Of a stretch of DNA of 64,000 bases, positions 35,386-43,374 are shown piece by piece. The notes beneath the pieces are model-generated. The model did not search any database. It worked only from the letters and a program-made list of their open reading frames with translations, and was not told the DNA's origin. The number at the start of each line of letters is the position of its first letter. Position 1 is the first letter of the stretch. A program made the translations under genes and the position numbers. The stretch is taken from assembly GCF_032595355.1 (NCBI RefSeq), contig NZ_JASMWN010000014.1, positions 1 to 64,000 on the forward strand, read 5' to 3'. The stretch comes from Sedimentitalea todarodis (GTDB taxonomy: Bacteria > Pseudomonadota > Alphaproteobacteria > Rhodobacterales > Rhodobacteraceae).

Positions 35386-35605
35386 ACGACTCAGCTCAAC
35401 CAGTCGATCACAAAACCGCAGCGGCGCGCGATCAAGCAAAGGCAATGCCGCTGGTGCCACTGCATCCTGCGTCAGAAAAATCTGCACTGCCGCCCCTGCC
35501 CCTTTGGCGCGCAATTTCGGGGCGACGGCATTCAGTCGCGCCGTTCGCCGGGTCAGTTTGGATGCCAACTGTGTGGCCTTGTGCAAATTCTCGGAATCCG
35601 CTGAT
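35386..35605 (-). pseudogene. DUF1403 family protein, C-terminal fragment
   Basis: The reverse strand encodes ENLHKATQLASKLTRRTARLN, then AVAPKLRAKGAGAAVQIFL followed by LCDRLVEL-like FCDRLVEL. This is the characteristic C-terminal region of DUF1403 proteins of rhodobacterial plasmids. The N-terminus is lost near the IS at 35639, and the C-terminus is cut by the IS5 end at 35385. Non-functional. Confidence 0.65.
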
Positions 35606-35652
35606 GGTTAGGTTTGACAAATACATAGGTGACCTCAGCTCGACTTTGTACA

Positions 35653-37038
35653 TTATGCGGCGAAGCATAGTGCCTCGGCCATTCGGATGAGGCGGTCGGG
35701 CGGGGTTTTTTGCGGTTCCCGGTTTGGCGGAGAGTGTTGAAAAACATCTCCGACCCACAATGCGAGGCGCACGGAAGCGATGGCGTCGGTGAAGGTGAGG
35801 TTGGTTTTGCGATACCAGGCTGCGGCATAGGGCGTGCTGGCCGTACTCAGCAGATCGCACGCCCACAGCGAGATAAGGCTGTAGAGGCCGAGCAAGGCGG
35901 GCGTTGTTCGCGCGATTGCCTTGTCGGACCATTGCCGCTGGGTTTCGACGCCGAGATGTGCCCGGGTTTCTGCGAAGGTGACCTCGACCTGCCAGCGGCG
36001 GACGAAGAGTGCGATGATGTCGGCTGGCGCGCGGGCGGTGTCGGTGCTGAAGAAGGCCTGCGGGTCCCGCTTGCCTTCGGGGTCTCTGACAAGCACCCAG
36101 CGGATTGGTGTTGGCGGTGTGCCGGGGCGGCGATACCAGAGCGCGGTGTCCGAGGCGATCTCGAGCGTCTTACCTTGCTTGCGGCCATACCAGGAGGACA
36201 CGGTTATTCTGTGCCATGGCGTAGCAGGGTTCGAGAGCAAGGTCTTCAACTTGGGCAATGGCGCGCCCTTCTGCGCCGGGCGGCCGATGGAGCGTGCATG
36301 ACGCTCTGGTGGGGGCGCGAAGAGATTGGCATCGAGCCGCAGCCGGCTGATGAGGGTTGCCCGGGCGGTGATGGCGTGGGCCAGTTCGTGGACGGCGAAA
36401 CTGCTGTCGCCGACGAAGACGATGTCGCGGTCGGGCAACCAGCGGCAGAGCTGGAGCGCCCCCTGGCGGGCCCAGTCGGTCAGCAGCTTGTGCCTGCGGC
36501 CGTGCTGGCGATTGGAGCGCTCCGACGGCGCGAGCAGGGTCAACACTGGCAGGGCTTTCACCACACCTGCCCACGGGACCGGCGTCAGCACCATGAAACT
36601 CAACCAACGCAGGCCGCTGGCCTTGACGAAATGGCCATGGCTGGAGCGGACGGGATCACGGTAGATGCCACGCGCGGTGATCTTGCGGCCCCACCGGCGT
36701 TCGATGGTATCATCCATCCCGATGACCACAGGACCATCCGGCACGAGGCGGCCGACGACCATGGCCAGCAGGCGTCGCGCCATGGCGTGGGAGGACCACC
36801 GGGCACGGTTGAGGATCTGATGATAGCTTGAGAAGCTCTGCGCCCCGGCACGTCCCGTCATCCGCAGGCAGGCGCTGACGGTGCGCTTGCCCGATGCCAG
36901 CACTGCGCCCATCACCAGAACAAGCACGTGCTCCCAGCTGGGAGCGGTAAAGCCCGATCGAAACGCGTGCAGCCAATCACGCAGAATCCGGGGAACGGGA
37001 TCGCCTGTTGGCGGTGGGGAACTGGAATAATGCGGCAT
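35653..37038 (-). CDS. DDE transposase (IS4/IS701-like group)
   Basis: 461 residues. Acidic motif one is in VVIGMDDTIERRWGRKI, the second in RDIVFVGDSSFAVHELAHA, and the third region is VRRWQVEVTFAETRAHLGVETQRQWSDKAIARTTPALLGLYSL. These are typical of cut-and-paste DDE transposases with an all-beta insertion. The family is probably IS701 or a close IS4 relative; I cannot settle this without a search. Full length, with no frameshift seen, so the element may be active. Confidence 0.85.
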   Translation of the reverse strand: MPHYSSSPPPTGDPVPRILRDWLHAFRSGFTAPSWEHVLVLVMGAVLASGKRTVSACLRMTGRAGAQSFSSYHQILNRARWSSHAMARRLLAMVVGRLVPDGPVVIGMDDTIERRWGRKITARGIYRDPVRSSHGHFVKASGLRWLSFMVLTPVPWAGVVKALPVLTLLAPSERSNRQHGRRHKLLTDWARQGALQLCRWLPDRDIVFVGDSSFAVHELAHAITARATLISRLRLDANLFAPPPERHARSIGRPAQKGAPLPKLKTLLSNPATPWHRITVSSWYGRKQGKTLEIASDTALWYRRPGTPPTPIRWVLVRDPEGKRDPQAFFSTDTARAPADIIALFVRRWQVEVTFAETRAHLGVETQRQWSDKAIARTTPALLGLYSLISLWACDLLSTASTPYAAAWYRKTNLTFTDAIASVRLALWVGDVFQHSPPNREPQKTPPDRLIRMAEALCFAA

Positions 37039-37134
37039 TCCATGTTTCGACTCCCGGGCCGCTCAATATGCAAGTCGGGGACCCGCGGCAAAGTGAATCA
37101 TGCGCTTGAAGGTACTCCCATCTATGATCGGCGC

Positions 37135-37419
37135 ATGCAGCATGACGACATCGCCGCCCGCATCGAAGCCTTCGACCACGCCAATGGTGGTGGCGTCGGC
37201 TCCTACAAGGACAAGGGCGCATACCACCTCTACCTGTTGGATACGGAGGCGCCGATCGCCCGGCTGAAGCCGACAGGCAACGGTGACGAGGTCTGGCTCG
37301 GATACTGGTCACACCGGCGCAAATGGGAGGATGTCGATGATATGGGCGGGGTCGTCTTGCCCCTCGACGATGCGCTCGAGTTCATAGCGAACGAGTCCAT
37401 CTTCTGGACATGGACCTGA
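37135..37419 (+). CDS. small IS-borne passenger protein of unknown function
   Basis: 94 residues: MQHDDIAARIEAFDHANGG, then YHLYLLDTEAPIARLKPTGNGDEVWLGYWSHRRKWEDVDD and LPLDDALEFIANESIFW. It resembles small DUF3024-like proteins (an RLKP...YWSHRRKW pattern), but that is tentative. It lies inside the terminal repeats and is divergent from the transposase. In-frame starts further upstream exist; this ATG is chosen for the natural N-terminus. Confidence 0.6.
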   Translation: MQHDDIAARIEAFDHANGGGVGSYKDKGAYHLYLLDTEAPIARLKPTGNGDEVWLGYWSHRRKWEDVDDMGGVVLPLDDALEFIANESIFWTWT

Positions 37420-37442
37420 CCCAAAAACGTACAAAGTCGAGC

Positions 37443-38948
37443 TCAGGAAGCATTGAAATTACTATAAATGTTCTCGACCCGCTCGACTTCGTGATCTGTC
37501 AGGGCTGCAAATTCCTTGCCACGTGCTCTCGCAGAGAGCTGGCCATCATTCTGCTGCAAAAAACGGAACAAAAGATCGACGGTGCGCCCGGGCATGTCGA
37601 ACATGTCATCTATTGCAGCGCGGAACTGGTCGTAGCGACGGAGGAATTCTGTTTCATAGGGGAGGTCAACTTCGATCGTCTTTTGGACGCAGCTGTAGAG
37701 AAACGCGGCATGTGGCGTGGCATCAAAGAAGCGGTAAAAATCGCCCGTGTCGTTTGTGACTGCGACATTGAATTTTTCAGTTGGTGTCCACTCGATGAAA
37801 GGCAGAAGCCGTGCTGAATAGCTTTCGAGGACAACACGATAGTCATCTATCCGTTCAAGGATTGCTGACGAGATCGGGAATACGACACCTGGCGGATTGA
37901 ACCCGCGCTCGGCCAAAACATGGTGGAAGATGTATCGGTGCAGACGCCCGTTCCCGTCCTCAAACGGATGAATGTAGACAAAGCCAAACGCGAGCACAGC
38001 AGAGGCAATCACTGGATCGAGGGTCTGCCCACTCGTGCGGTCAAACGCGACCATGCCGGCAATCAAGTCGCCCAAATCTTCATGCTTGGCGCTTATGTGA
38101 TCCGGGAGAGGCATCTGGCTTTCGCGATCATGCGATCCAACAAAGCCGCCTTCCTGTCGAAAGCCCAACTTTATGAAACGGTCATCCCCAATGACAATCT
38201 GTTGGAGACGGAGCAGTTCGTCTTGATCAAGGGCCTGTCGGCCTGCCTCGCCAATGGCGCGGCCCCAACGTTGAATACGATCTTGGGGGGGGCGTTCGCC
38301 TTCAATGGCGTAACTGGATCGAGAGTCCTTCAGTAGCAAAAATGCGGCTGTACGCGCCAAAAGATCGCGGGGCACTTCGTCGACGATCTGTTGGGCTCTA
38401 CGCGCAAGGTCCATCGCGCAGAAAGCTTCAAGCTCCGGCGTGCGAAACACCAGAGGACAGAAGTCTGGTGTCCCGGGCAGATTGTTCTTTATCCGATGCC
38501 GTGACGAGTTTGACTCGGTCGATCCATATTGAAGACGGTTGTCCAGCACTTGGACGTAGCGTCCGCCAGTTGCGTCTTCCAGCCGGATCAGCGTTTGGAA
38601 GAGCCATTCATAGAGAAACCAAATCCTCCGCGCATAGCTACCATTGGGTTCATCACTGACCCATGCGATGATTGGCTCATCGCCAACAGCCTCAAACAAA
38701 CGTTTGAGAATGGCGAGGTCGAGCCCTTCATATTTCAGGGCGAATGTCAGATGACCACGTAGTGTAGCCTGGGGTTCATGGCGCGGTGTCATGATGCGCC
38801 ATTCATCCGAAATCACAACGCGGTGCCGGTCTCCGATCGCAGAGAGTTGGTGTGGGATAGGGACTGCGAGGGAATAGGCGTCAATAAGCGCGCCATAGCC
38901 TGCGGGAATAGCGTTCTCTGGTAACCTTCGCTGGTGAATTGTGTTCAC
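37443..38948 (-). CDS. Fic family protein (putative AMP transferase)
   Basis: 501 residues. The catalytic Fic motif is HPFEDGNGRLHR at 327-338. An N-terminal inhibitory helix SSYAIEGE (about 211-218) matches the (S/T)xxxE(G/N) motif, whose Glu blocks ATP, so the protein is a self-inhibited class II Fic enzyme. A C-terminal helical region follows (340-501). It would transfer AMP or another nucleotide to a target protein, or remove it. The IS insertion abuts its stop codon without truncating it. A repeat-based operator lies upstream (39041-39072). Confidence 0.9.
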   Translation of the reverse strand: MNTIHQRRLPENAIPAGYGALIDAYSLAVPIPHQLSAIGDRHRVVISDEWRIMTPRHEPQATLRGHLTFALKYEGLDLAILKRLFEAVGDEPIIAWVSDEPNGSYARRIWFLYEWLFQTLIRLEDATGGRYVQVLDNRLQYGSTESNSSRHRIKNNLPGTPDFCPLVFRTPELEAFCAMDLARRAQQIVDEVPRDLLARTAAFLLLKDSRSSYAIEGERPPQDRIQRWGRAIGEAGRQALDQDELLRLQQIVIGDDRFIKLGFRQEGGFVGSHDRESQMPLPDHISAKHEDLGDLIAGMVAFDRTSGQTLDPVIASAVLAFGFVYIHPFEDGNGRLHRYIFHHVLAERGFNPPGVVFPISSAILERIDDYRVVLESYSARLLPFIEWTPTEKFNVAVTNDTGDFYRFFDATPHAAFLYSCVQKTIEVDLPYETEFLRRYDQFRAAIDDMFDMPGRTVDLLFRFLQQNDGQLSARARGKEFAALTDHEVERVENIYSNFNAS

Positions 38949-39040
38949 GGGCCCTGAAAATTGAACCTCTGCCGGTTGGGTGCTGATTTTCGTTTCTCCT
39001 GTGCGAATATCGTTGCAAAAAGCGAGATGTCCCGAAAAAC

Positions 39041-39072
39041 GTTCCTAACACATGAAATGTGTTCCTAACACA
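39041..39072 (-). promoter_or_regulatory. operator-like repeats upstream of fic
   Basis: Two exact copies of GTTCCTAACACA at 39041-39052 and 39061-39072, 20 bp apart (two helical turns). Together they create a 17-bp perfect palindrome AACACAT-GAA-ATGTGTT at 39047-39063. It lies 93 bp from the fic start, and is probably a repressor site. Confidence 0.5.
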
Positions 39073-39252
39073 AAAAAATCGTGAAAACGGTTACTAGGGA
39101 GGGAATGCCAATGACATCACTAAACACCCGCCTCGCGCCATTTGGCGGGAATGGAGCCCTCAGGCAGGCCTTGATGGTGTGGATACCCCCGCTCAACGGC
39201 ATCGCAATGTGCCAGAATGGTGAAGTATCACCAAGCAACGAGGAGGGTATCC

Positions 39253-40275
39253 ATGGACAATGTTACACTGATTGGGGTCGACCTGGCCAAGAGAGTTTTT
39301 CATTTGCATGGCGCGGCTGCAGATGGCTCGGTTATGTTTCGCAAGAAGCTGTCTCGGACCCAGTTTGGACAATTTATAGAAAGCCTCCCGCGCTGCATCG
39401 TTGCGATGGAGGCATGTGGAAGCGCCCACTATTGGGGTCGGTTGATTGCGGGGTTTGGTCATGAGGTGCGGTTGGTTCCACCTGTCTACGCCAAGCAATA
39501 TGTGAAGCGGCATAAGAACGATGCAGCGGACGCCGAGGCGATTGCCGAAGCAGCTTCACGCCCGACAATGCGATTTGTTACGGTAAAATCCCAGACGCAG
39601 CAGACCCAAGCCATGGCATATCGCTCGCGCGACATGCTGGTCCGGCAACGCACGCAATTGATCAATGCGCTGCGGGGTCATTTGACAGAATTCGGCGTTG
39701 TTGCACCCCAAGGCATTGCGCAGATCAAAAAGCTGGCAGCCGCCATCGACGTTCCTGAAACGGAACTTCCTGGACTTGCGCGACAATTGGCTCACGATCA
39801 CCTCGACATGATTGAGGATTTGACAGCCCGGATTGCCGTTCTGGATCGAACCTTGCAGCGAGTAACCGCCGCAGATGAAAAGACGGCCTACATGCGAACT
39901 GTTCCAGGTGTCGGCCCGATTACAGCGGCCGCGATTGAAGCCTTCGCACCATCACTGGAAAGCTTCAGACGCGGCCGCGACTTTGCGGCCTGGCTTGGAC
40001 TTGTGCCAAAGCAACATTCGACCGGCGGTAAAGAGAGGCTGGGCCGAGTTTCCAAAATGGGGCAACGCGACATCCGAAGATTGCTCATCGGCGGCGCTAT
40101 GGCCGTGATCCGATGGGAAATACGAAAAGGTGATGACGCCAACCCTTGGATCGCAAGGCTGCTCGCACGCAAACCTCGGCTGGTGGCGGCCGTAGCCCTT
40201 GCTAACAAAATGGCACGCATGATCTGGGCGACCGTCACGAAGAAACAGGACTACCAAATTCCGGTAGCGACTTGA
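39253..40275 (+). CDS. IS110-family transposase (copy A)
   Basis: 340 residues. The N-terminal DEDD RuvC-like domain (MDNVTLIGVDLAKRVFHLHGAAADG, then KNDAADAEAIAEAA) and the C-terminal transposase_20 domain (TVPGVGPITAAAIEAFAP...DFAAWLGLVPKQHSTGGKERLGRVSKMGQRDIRRLLIGGAMAVIR) are intact. The start has AGGAGGG upstream. IS110 enzymes use a bridge RNA encoded in a non-coding end; here the 5' non-coding candidate is the stretch 39080-39252. Confidence 0.92.
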   Translation: MDNVTLIGVDLAKRVFHLHGAAADGSVMFRKKLSRTQFGQFIESLPRCIVAMEACGSAHYWGRLIAGFGHEVRLVPPVYAKQYVKRHKNDAADAEAIAEAASRPTMRFVTVKSQTQQTQAMAYRSRDMLVRQRTQLINALRGHLTEFGVVAPQGIAQIKKLAAAIDVPETELPGLARQLAHDHLDMIEDLTARIAVLDRTLQRVTAADEKTAYMRTVPGVGPITAAAIEAFAPSLESFRRGRDFAAWLGLVPKQHSTGGKERLGRVSKMGQRDIRRLLIGGAMAVIRWEIRKGDDANPWIARLLARKPRLVAAVALANKMARMIWATVTKKQDYQIPVAT

Positions 40276-40288
40276 TCGCGTGAATACT

Positions 40289-40309
40289 CCACCGGCTGAA
40301 AGCCGGTGG
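40289..40309 (+). repeat. IS200/IS605 end hairpin
   Basis: Perfect 9-bp stem CCACCGGCT-GAA-AGCCGGTGG at 40289-40309, next to the TnpA gene. Such subterminal hairpins are the recognition sites of Y1 transposases. A weaker CGGCTAAAGCCG-like structure around 40821-40833 may be the other end. Confidence 0.6.
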
Positions 40310-40355
40310 CTTCAGGTTACGGCTTAAAGCCGGATCGGTCCGCCATACGGCGGAC

Positions 40356-40784
40356 TCATGTCACGTTAAAATCATCGTCGGGCTCGGGGGGCGTCTGGTT
40401 CTTGATGTATTCCGCCCATACCTCGTCTGTCACGTTGCCACTGCTCGCAACCCAATAGCCACGCGCCCACAGGTGCTGACCCCAATACCTTTTGCGTAAT
40501 ATCCCGAACTCGCTCAGCAGCTTGTGCGAACTTCGCCCTTTCAGATATTGCACTGCCCGGCTCACCGACAGGTTCGGAGGGATCGACACAAGCATATGCA
40601 CATGGTCACGATTGATCGAACCGGCATGTACAATCATCTCGTGCGCCCGCGCTGTCTCGCGCAGCAACTCACGGCAGCGGTTGCCGACATCGCCGCCCAA
40701 CACCTGGTAGCGATACTTCGTCACCCACACCAAGTGGTATTTGCAGTCCCAAACCGTATGGCTGCCGCGTTTGTAAGAATCCAT
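40356..40784 (-). CDS. tnpA: IS200/IS605-family Y1 transposase TnpA
   Basis: 142 residues. The HUH motif is HVHMLVSIPP, preceded by SINRD. The catalytic Tyr is in the EYIKNQ helix near the C-terminus, and LKGRSSHKLL is typical. It is a single-strand peel-and-paste transposase. No TnpB partner gene is present. The coding frame looks intact. Confidence 0.92.
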   Translation of the reverse strand: MDSYKRGSHTVWDCKYHLVWVTKYRYQVLGGDVGNRCRELLRETARAHEMIVHAGSINRDHVHMLVSIPPNLSVSRAVQYLKGRSSHKLLSEFGILRKRYWGQHLWARGYWVASSGNVTDEVWAEYIKNQTPPEPDDDFNVT

Positions 40785-40809
40785 AATCAGGCATCTTAAC
40801 GCAAATGCC

Positions 40810-41110
40810 GCGATCCCGGCCGGCTAAAGCCGTGGGGTTTACAGATCCCCTATCGGGGACTCTAAACCGGAACAACCGCGTGTGAGACGTCTGGAGAGTT
40901 TTATGGAGTAAGAGATCGGCACTGAGAGGATGGGAAAACCCGAGTGCAACACCGAGCTTCGCGCTCGCGGCCTTGATAGGGACCCAACCCGCTCAATCCA
41001 TACCGGCCGGCGGCATATGAAAGCTGCACAATGAGGCCTGACATATGACCGCACCGATCACACGCTCACTTTGCTCAAAAGAAACTTGCACGAAGGGGGT
41101 ATCCACATAT
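40810..41110. other. spacer between IS200/IS605 and IS5
   Basis: No gene. Contains the hairpin CCCC-TATC-GGGG at about 40856-40867 close to the IS200/IS605 end. Confidence 0.4.
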
Positions 41111-42183
41111 GTTGCAGGGATCGTCCCGCCACTGGTATCGGAGCGGTCTGTTCTTTTCAGGATGCTGTGAATGCCGCACAAATTCAACGCCAGTCGGCGA
41201 GACAAGATCCCCAAGCAAAGGCATCGGGTGACCAACTGGTCTGAGTACAACGAGGGCCTGCGGCGGCGCGGTGATCTGACGGTTTGGATCAGCGAAGACG
41301 CACTCGCTTTGTGGGCGGCACCGCGCCGAACCACGCGCGGCGGACAGCCACACTACTCTGATTCGGCGATTGAGATGTGCCTGACGCTGGGCCTGGTCTT
41401 CAAAAACCCAAGGCTTGATGCGCTCCATTGCGAGGCTGCTGGGGGTGAGATCGCAGTGCCTGACTTTTCCACTCTGTCGCGCCGGGGCAATGGGCTGACG
41501 TTGCGCACAAAGCCGACATCCAGGAGCGACAAACCAGTGCAACTGATTGTGGACAGCACCGGTTTGAAGATCTTTGGCGAGGGCGAATGGCTTGAGCAAA
41601 AACATAAAACAAAGCGCAAACGGCGCTCTTGGCGGAAGCTCCACCTCGGTCTCGATCTTGTCAGCGGCGAGATCGTCTGCTCTGATCTCACCAAGGAAAA
41701 CGTCGGTGATCCAACGGCGCTGCCAGGTCTCCTGGATCAAGTCACCGGGCCGATCTCTCACTTTCTGGCGGACGGCGCTTATGATGGAGAACCAACATCT
41801 GATTTGCTTGCCGCTCGGTTCGGATCGTTGATCGAGGTGAGGATCCCACCCCCCCAAAAACGCGATCCTGAGCCCTGATGCGGCCAAAGATCCGACGGCA
41901 CGTGACCGCCATATCGCCGAGATCGCAGCCCATGGGCGGATGGCCTGGCAGAAAGCCACCGGATACAATCAACGCAGCCGTGGCGAAACTCTCGTGGGCC
42001 GCTGGAAGGCTGTCATTGGGCCCAAGCTAAAGGCGCGCAACTTCAAAAATCAGAATACAGAAGCCAAGGTTGGCGTCGGGGTTCTCAATCGAATGACCGG
42101 ACTTGGCCGCCCAAGTTTTGAACGCACCGCCTGAAATCCGTTTCGGGTAGGGCGCGTTCCGAGCGGATTATGATCTGTGCAAC
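41111..42183 (+). mobile_element. IS5-family element with frameshifted transposase
   Basis: Termini GTTGCAGGGATC (41111-41122) and GATCTGTGCAAC (42172-42183) are imperfect inverted repeats. ATAT flanks both sides (41107-41110, 42184-42187), probably the target duplication. The remnant at 35374-35385 stops at the same terminal base, which supports the right border. Confidence 0.75.
41171..42134 (+). pseudogene. IS5-family transposase, frameshifted
   Basis: The first frame (41171-41878) encodes the DDE N-terminal part: LIVDSTGLKIFGEGEW (first Asp) and ISHFLADGAYDGEPT (second Asp). The catalytic Glu region (GETLVGRWKAVIG) lies in another frame reaching 42134. The join is at a run of seven C at about 41850-41856. 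One C fewer would restore SPDAAKDPTARDRHIAEIA. A +1 shift would be needed, which is not the usual programmed -1 of IS elements, so a mutation or a sequencing error is likelier. Confidence 0.8.
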
Positions 42184-42773
42184 ATATGTCCTCCAAGAGG
42201 TTGCATGTCTTTGACCCGCAAGCTGTCCCAAAGGAATTGAAAGGGCTCACGGGCGACAGGATACGGGAAACCACAATCATCGCCAATTGGCCGGATGTTC
42301 TGCGCTGCATTGCAACGATGCTTTCCGGCAAGATGCAACCCAGCCACCTCCTGAAGAAACTGGCTGCACGACCACGGCAACACGACCTGGCACTCGCGTT
42401 GCGCGAAATCGGGCGGGTCGAACGAACATTGTTTATCATCGAATGGCTGCTCAACACCGAGGTGCAGCGCCGCGCCCAGATAGGCCTCAACAAAGGCGAA
42501 GCGCATCATGCATTGAAGGGTGCCTTACGGATCGGGAGGCAAGGCGAAATCCGCGATCGTACCACTGAAGGCCAGCATTTCCGCATCGCTGGTCTGAACT
42601 TGCTAACCGCCATCATCATCTATTGGAATACCAAACAGCTCGGCATTGCAGTGGCGCAGCGGAAACGGGCCGGTTTGGGTTGCTCGCCTGAACTCTTAGC
42701 TCACATCTCACCTCTCGGATGGGTACACATCCTCCTCACAGGCGAATACCGGTGGAGAAAAACGCAGTCGTAA
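42177..42773 (+). pseudogene. Tn3-family transposase, C-terminal fragment
   Basis: About 195 codons match the end of Tn3-type TnpA. The fragment runs from KRLHVFDPQAVP through LLKKLAARPRQHDLALALREIGRVERTLF, then GLNKGEAHHALKGALRIGRQGEIRDRT and GLNLLTAIIIYWNTKQL, to LLAHISPLGWVHILLTGEYRW. The final Glu of the DDE triad (GEIRD area) is kept, but the first ~800 residues are missing. The IS5 element lies directly at its truncated 5' end. Confidence 0.85.
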
Positions 42774-43034
42774 TGTCTTAGCGCCCTATTCTGCACTCAG
42801 CCGGAGTCGACCCCAGGGTTCCCAGCTTCACCAGTTCATGGCGCATGTCGATCATTTCAACCAATCGGGAACGCCGGCGGTCGTCCTGTTCCGGAGGTGG
42901 CTTTCGTGGCTTCATTTTACGGCTCAAAATTGCAGGGTTTCTGCCCCCATAATACCAAACCCTGCACTTTCAACCCAACAAAATCGTACTGTTATCAAAT
43001 AGATTCAACTAGATATGAGTTGTTCAGGACGACC

Positions 43035-43262
43035 ACTTATGTGAAGAATTCAGACGCACGGATCGTCGACTATTGCACTCGAAAGGCTGAAGGTAAGCGA
43101 TTGGTAACCTCTCTGGTGGAGGGCGCCGCGGATTTCATCGTTAATGCGCGGATGGCGAAATCACAGCATATGCGATGGACGACAAAGGGTGCCTACAACC
43201 TTCTCCAAGTCCGAACGGCAAATATCAATGACAGGTTGGCAGAGGCCAAACAAGTCGCATAA
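43035..43262 (+). pseudogene. ISKra4-like transposase C-terminal fragment
   Basis: Encodes NSDARIVDYCTRKAEGKRLV, then TSLVEGAADFIVNARMAKSQ and HMRWTTKGAYNLLQVRTANI. This resembles the end of ISKra4-family transposases (the VxxRMVKKQQMRWxxRGAHLLLQVRT pattern). No upstream coding part is recognisable. The remaining sequence between 42774 and 43374 shows no gene. Confidence 0.55.
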
Positions 43263-43374
43263 CCCCCACTCTTGGAACGGTCCCGAAAAAAGCGAATGAA
43301 TTCAATGCGCCGCAGTGTCTCGATAAAACGACGACGTATGGTTGGAACCTGCTTCGGGGTGCGGTCCGGTTTGA

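Larger units (their letters stand above)
35639..37441 (-). mobile_element. complete insertion sequence with passenger gene
   Basis: 1803 bp bounded by perfect 13-bp terminal inverted repeats, CTCGACTTTGTAC (35639-35651) and GTACAAAGTCGAG (37429-37441). They are flanked by a 5-bp direct repeat, CTCAG, at 35634-35638 and 37442-37446. The element contains the transposase (minus strand) and a 94-aa plus-strand gene. The right target duplicate includes the stop codon of the neighbouring fic gene. Confidence 0.85.

Noticed and set aside
35710..36831. 373-codon plus-strand open frame
   Set aside because: Entirely antisense to the IS transposase, whose DDE motifs are clear.
40289..40309. Transcription terminator interpretation of the strong hairpin
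   Set aside because: No T-run follows and it lies at the edge of an IS200/IS605 element, where such hairpins are transposase recognition sites.
42897..43034. 5' part of the open frame ending at 43262
   Set aside because: Only the part from about 43035 resembles a transposase; the upstream codons look random.
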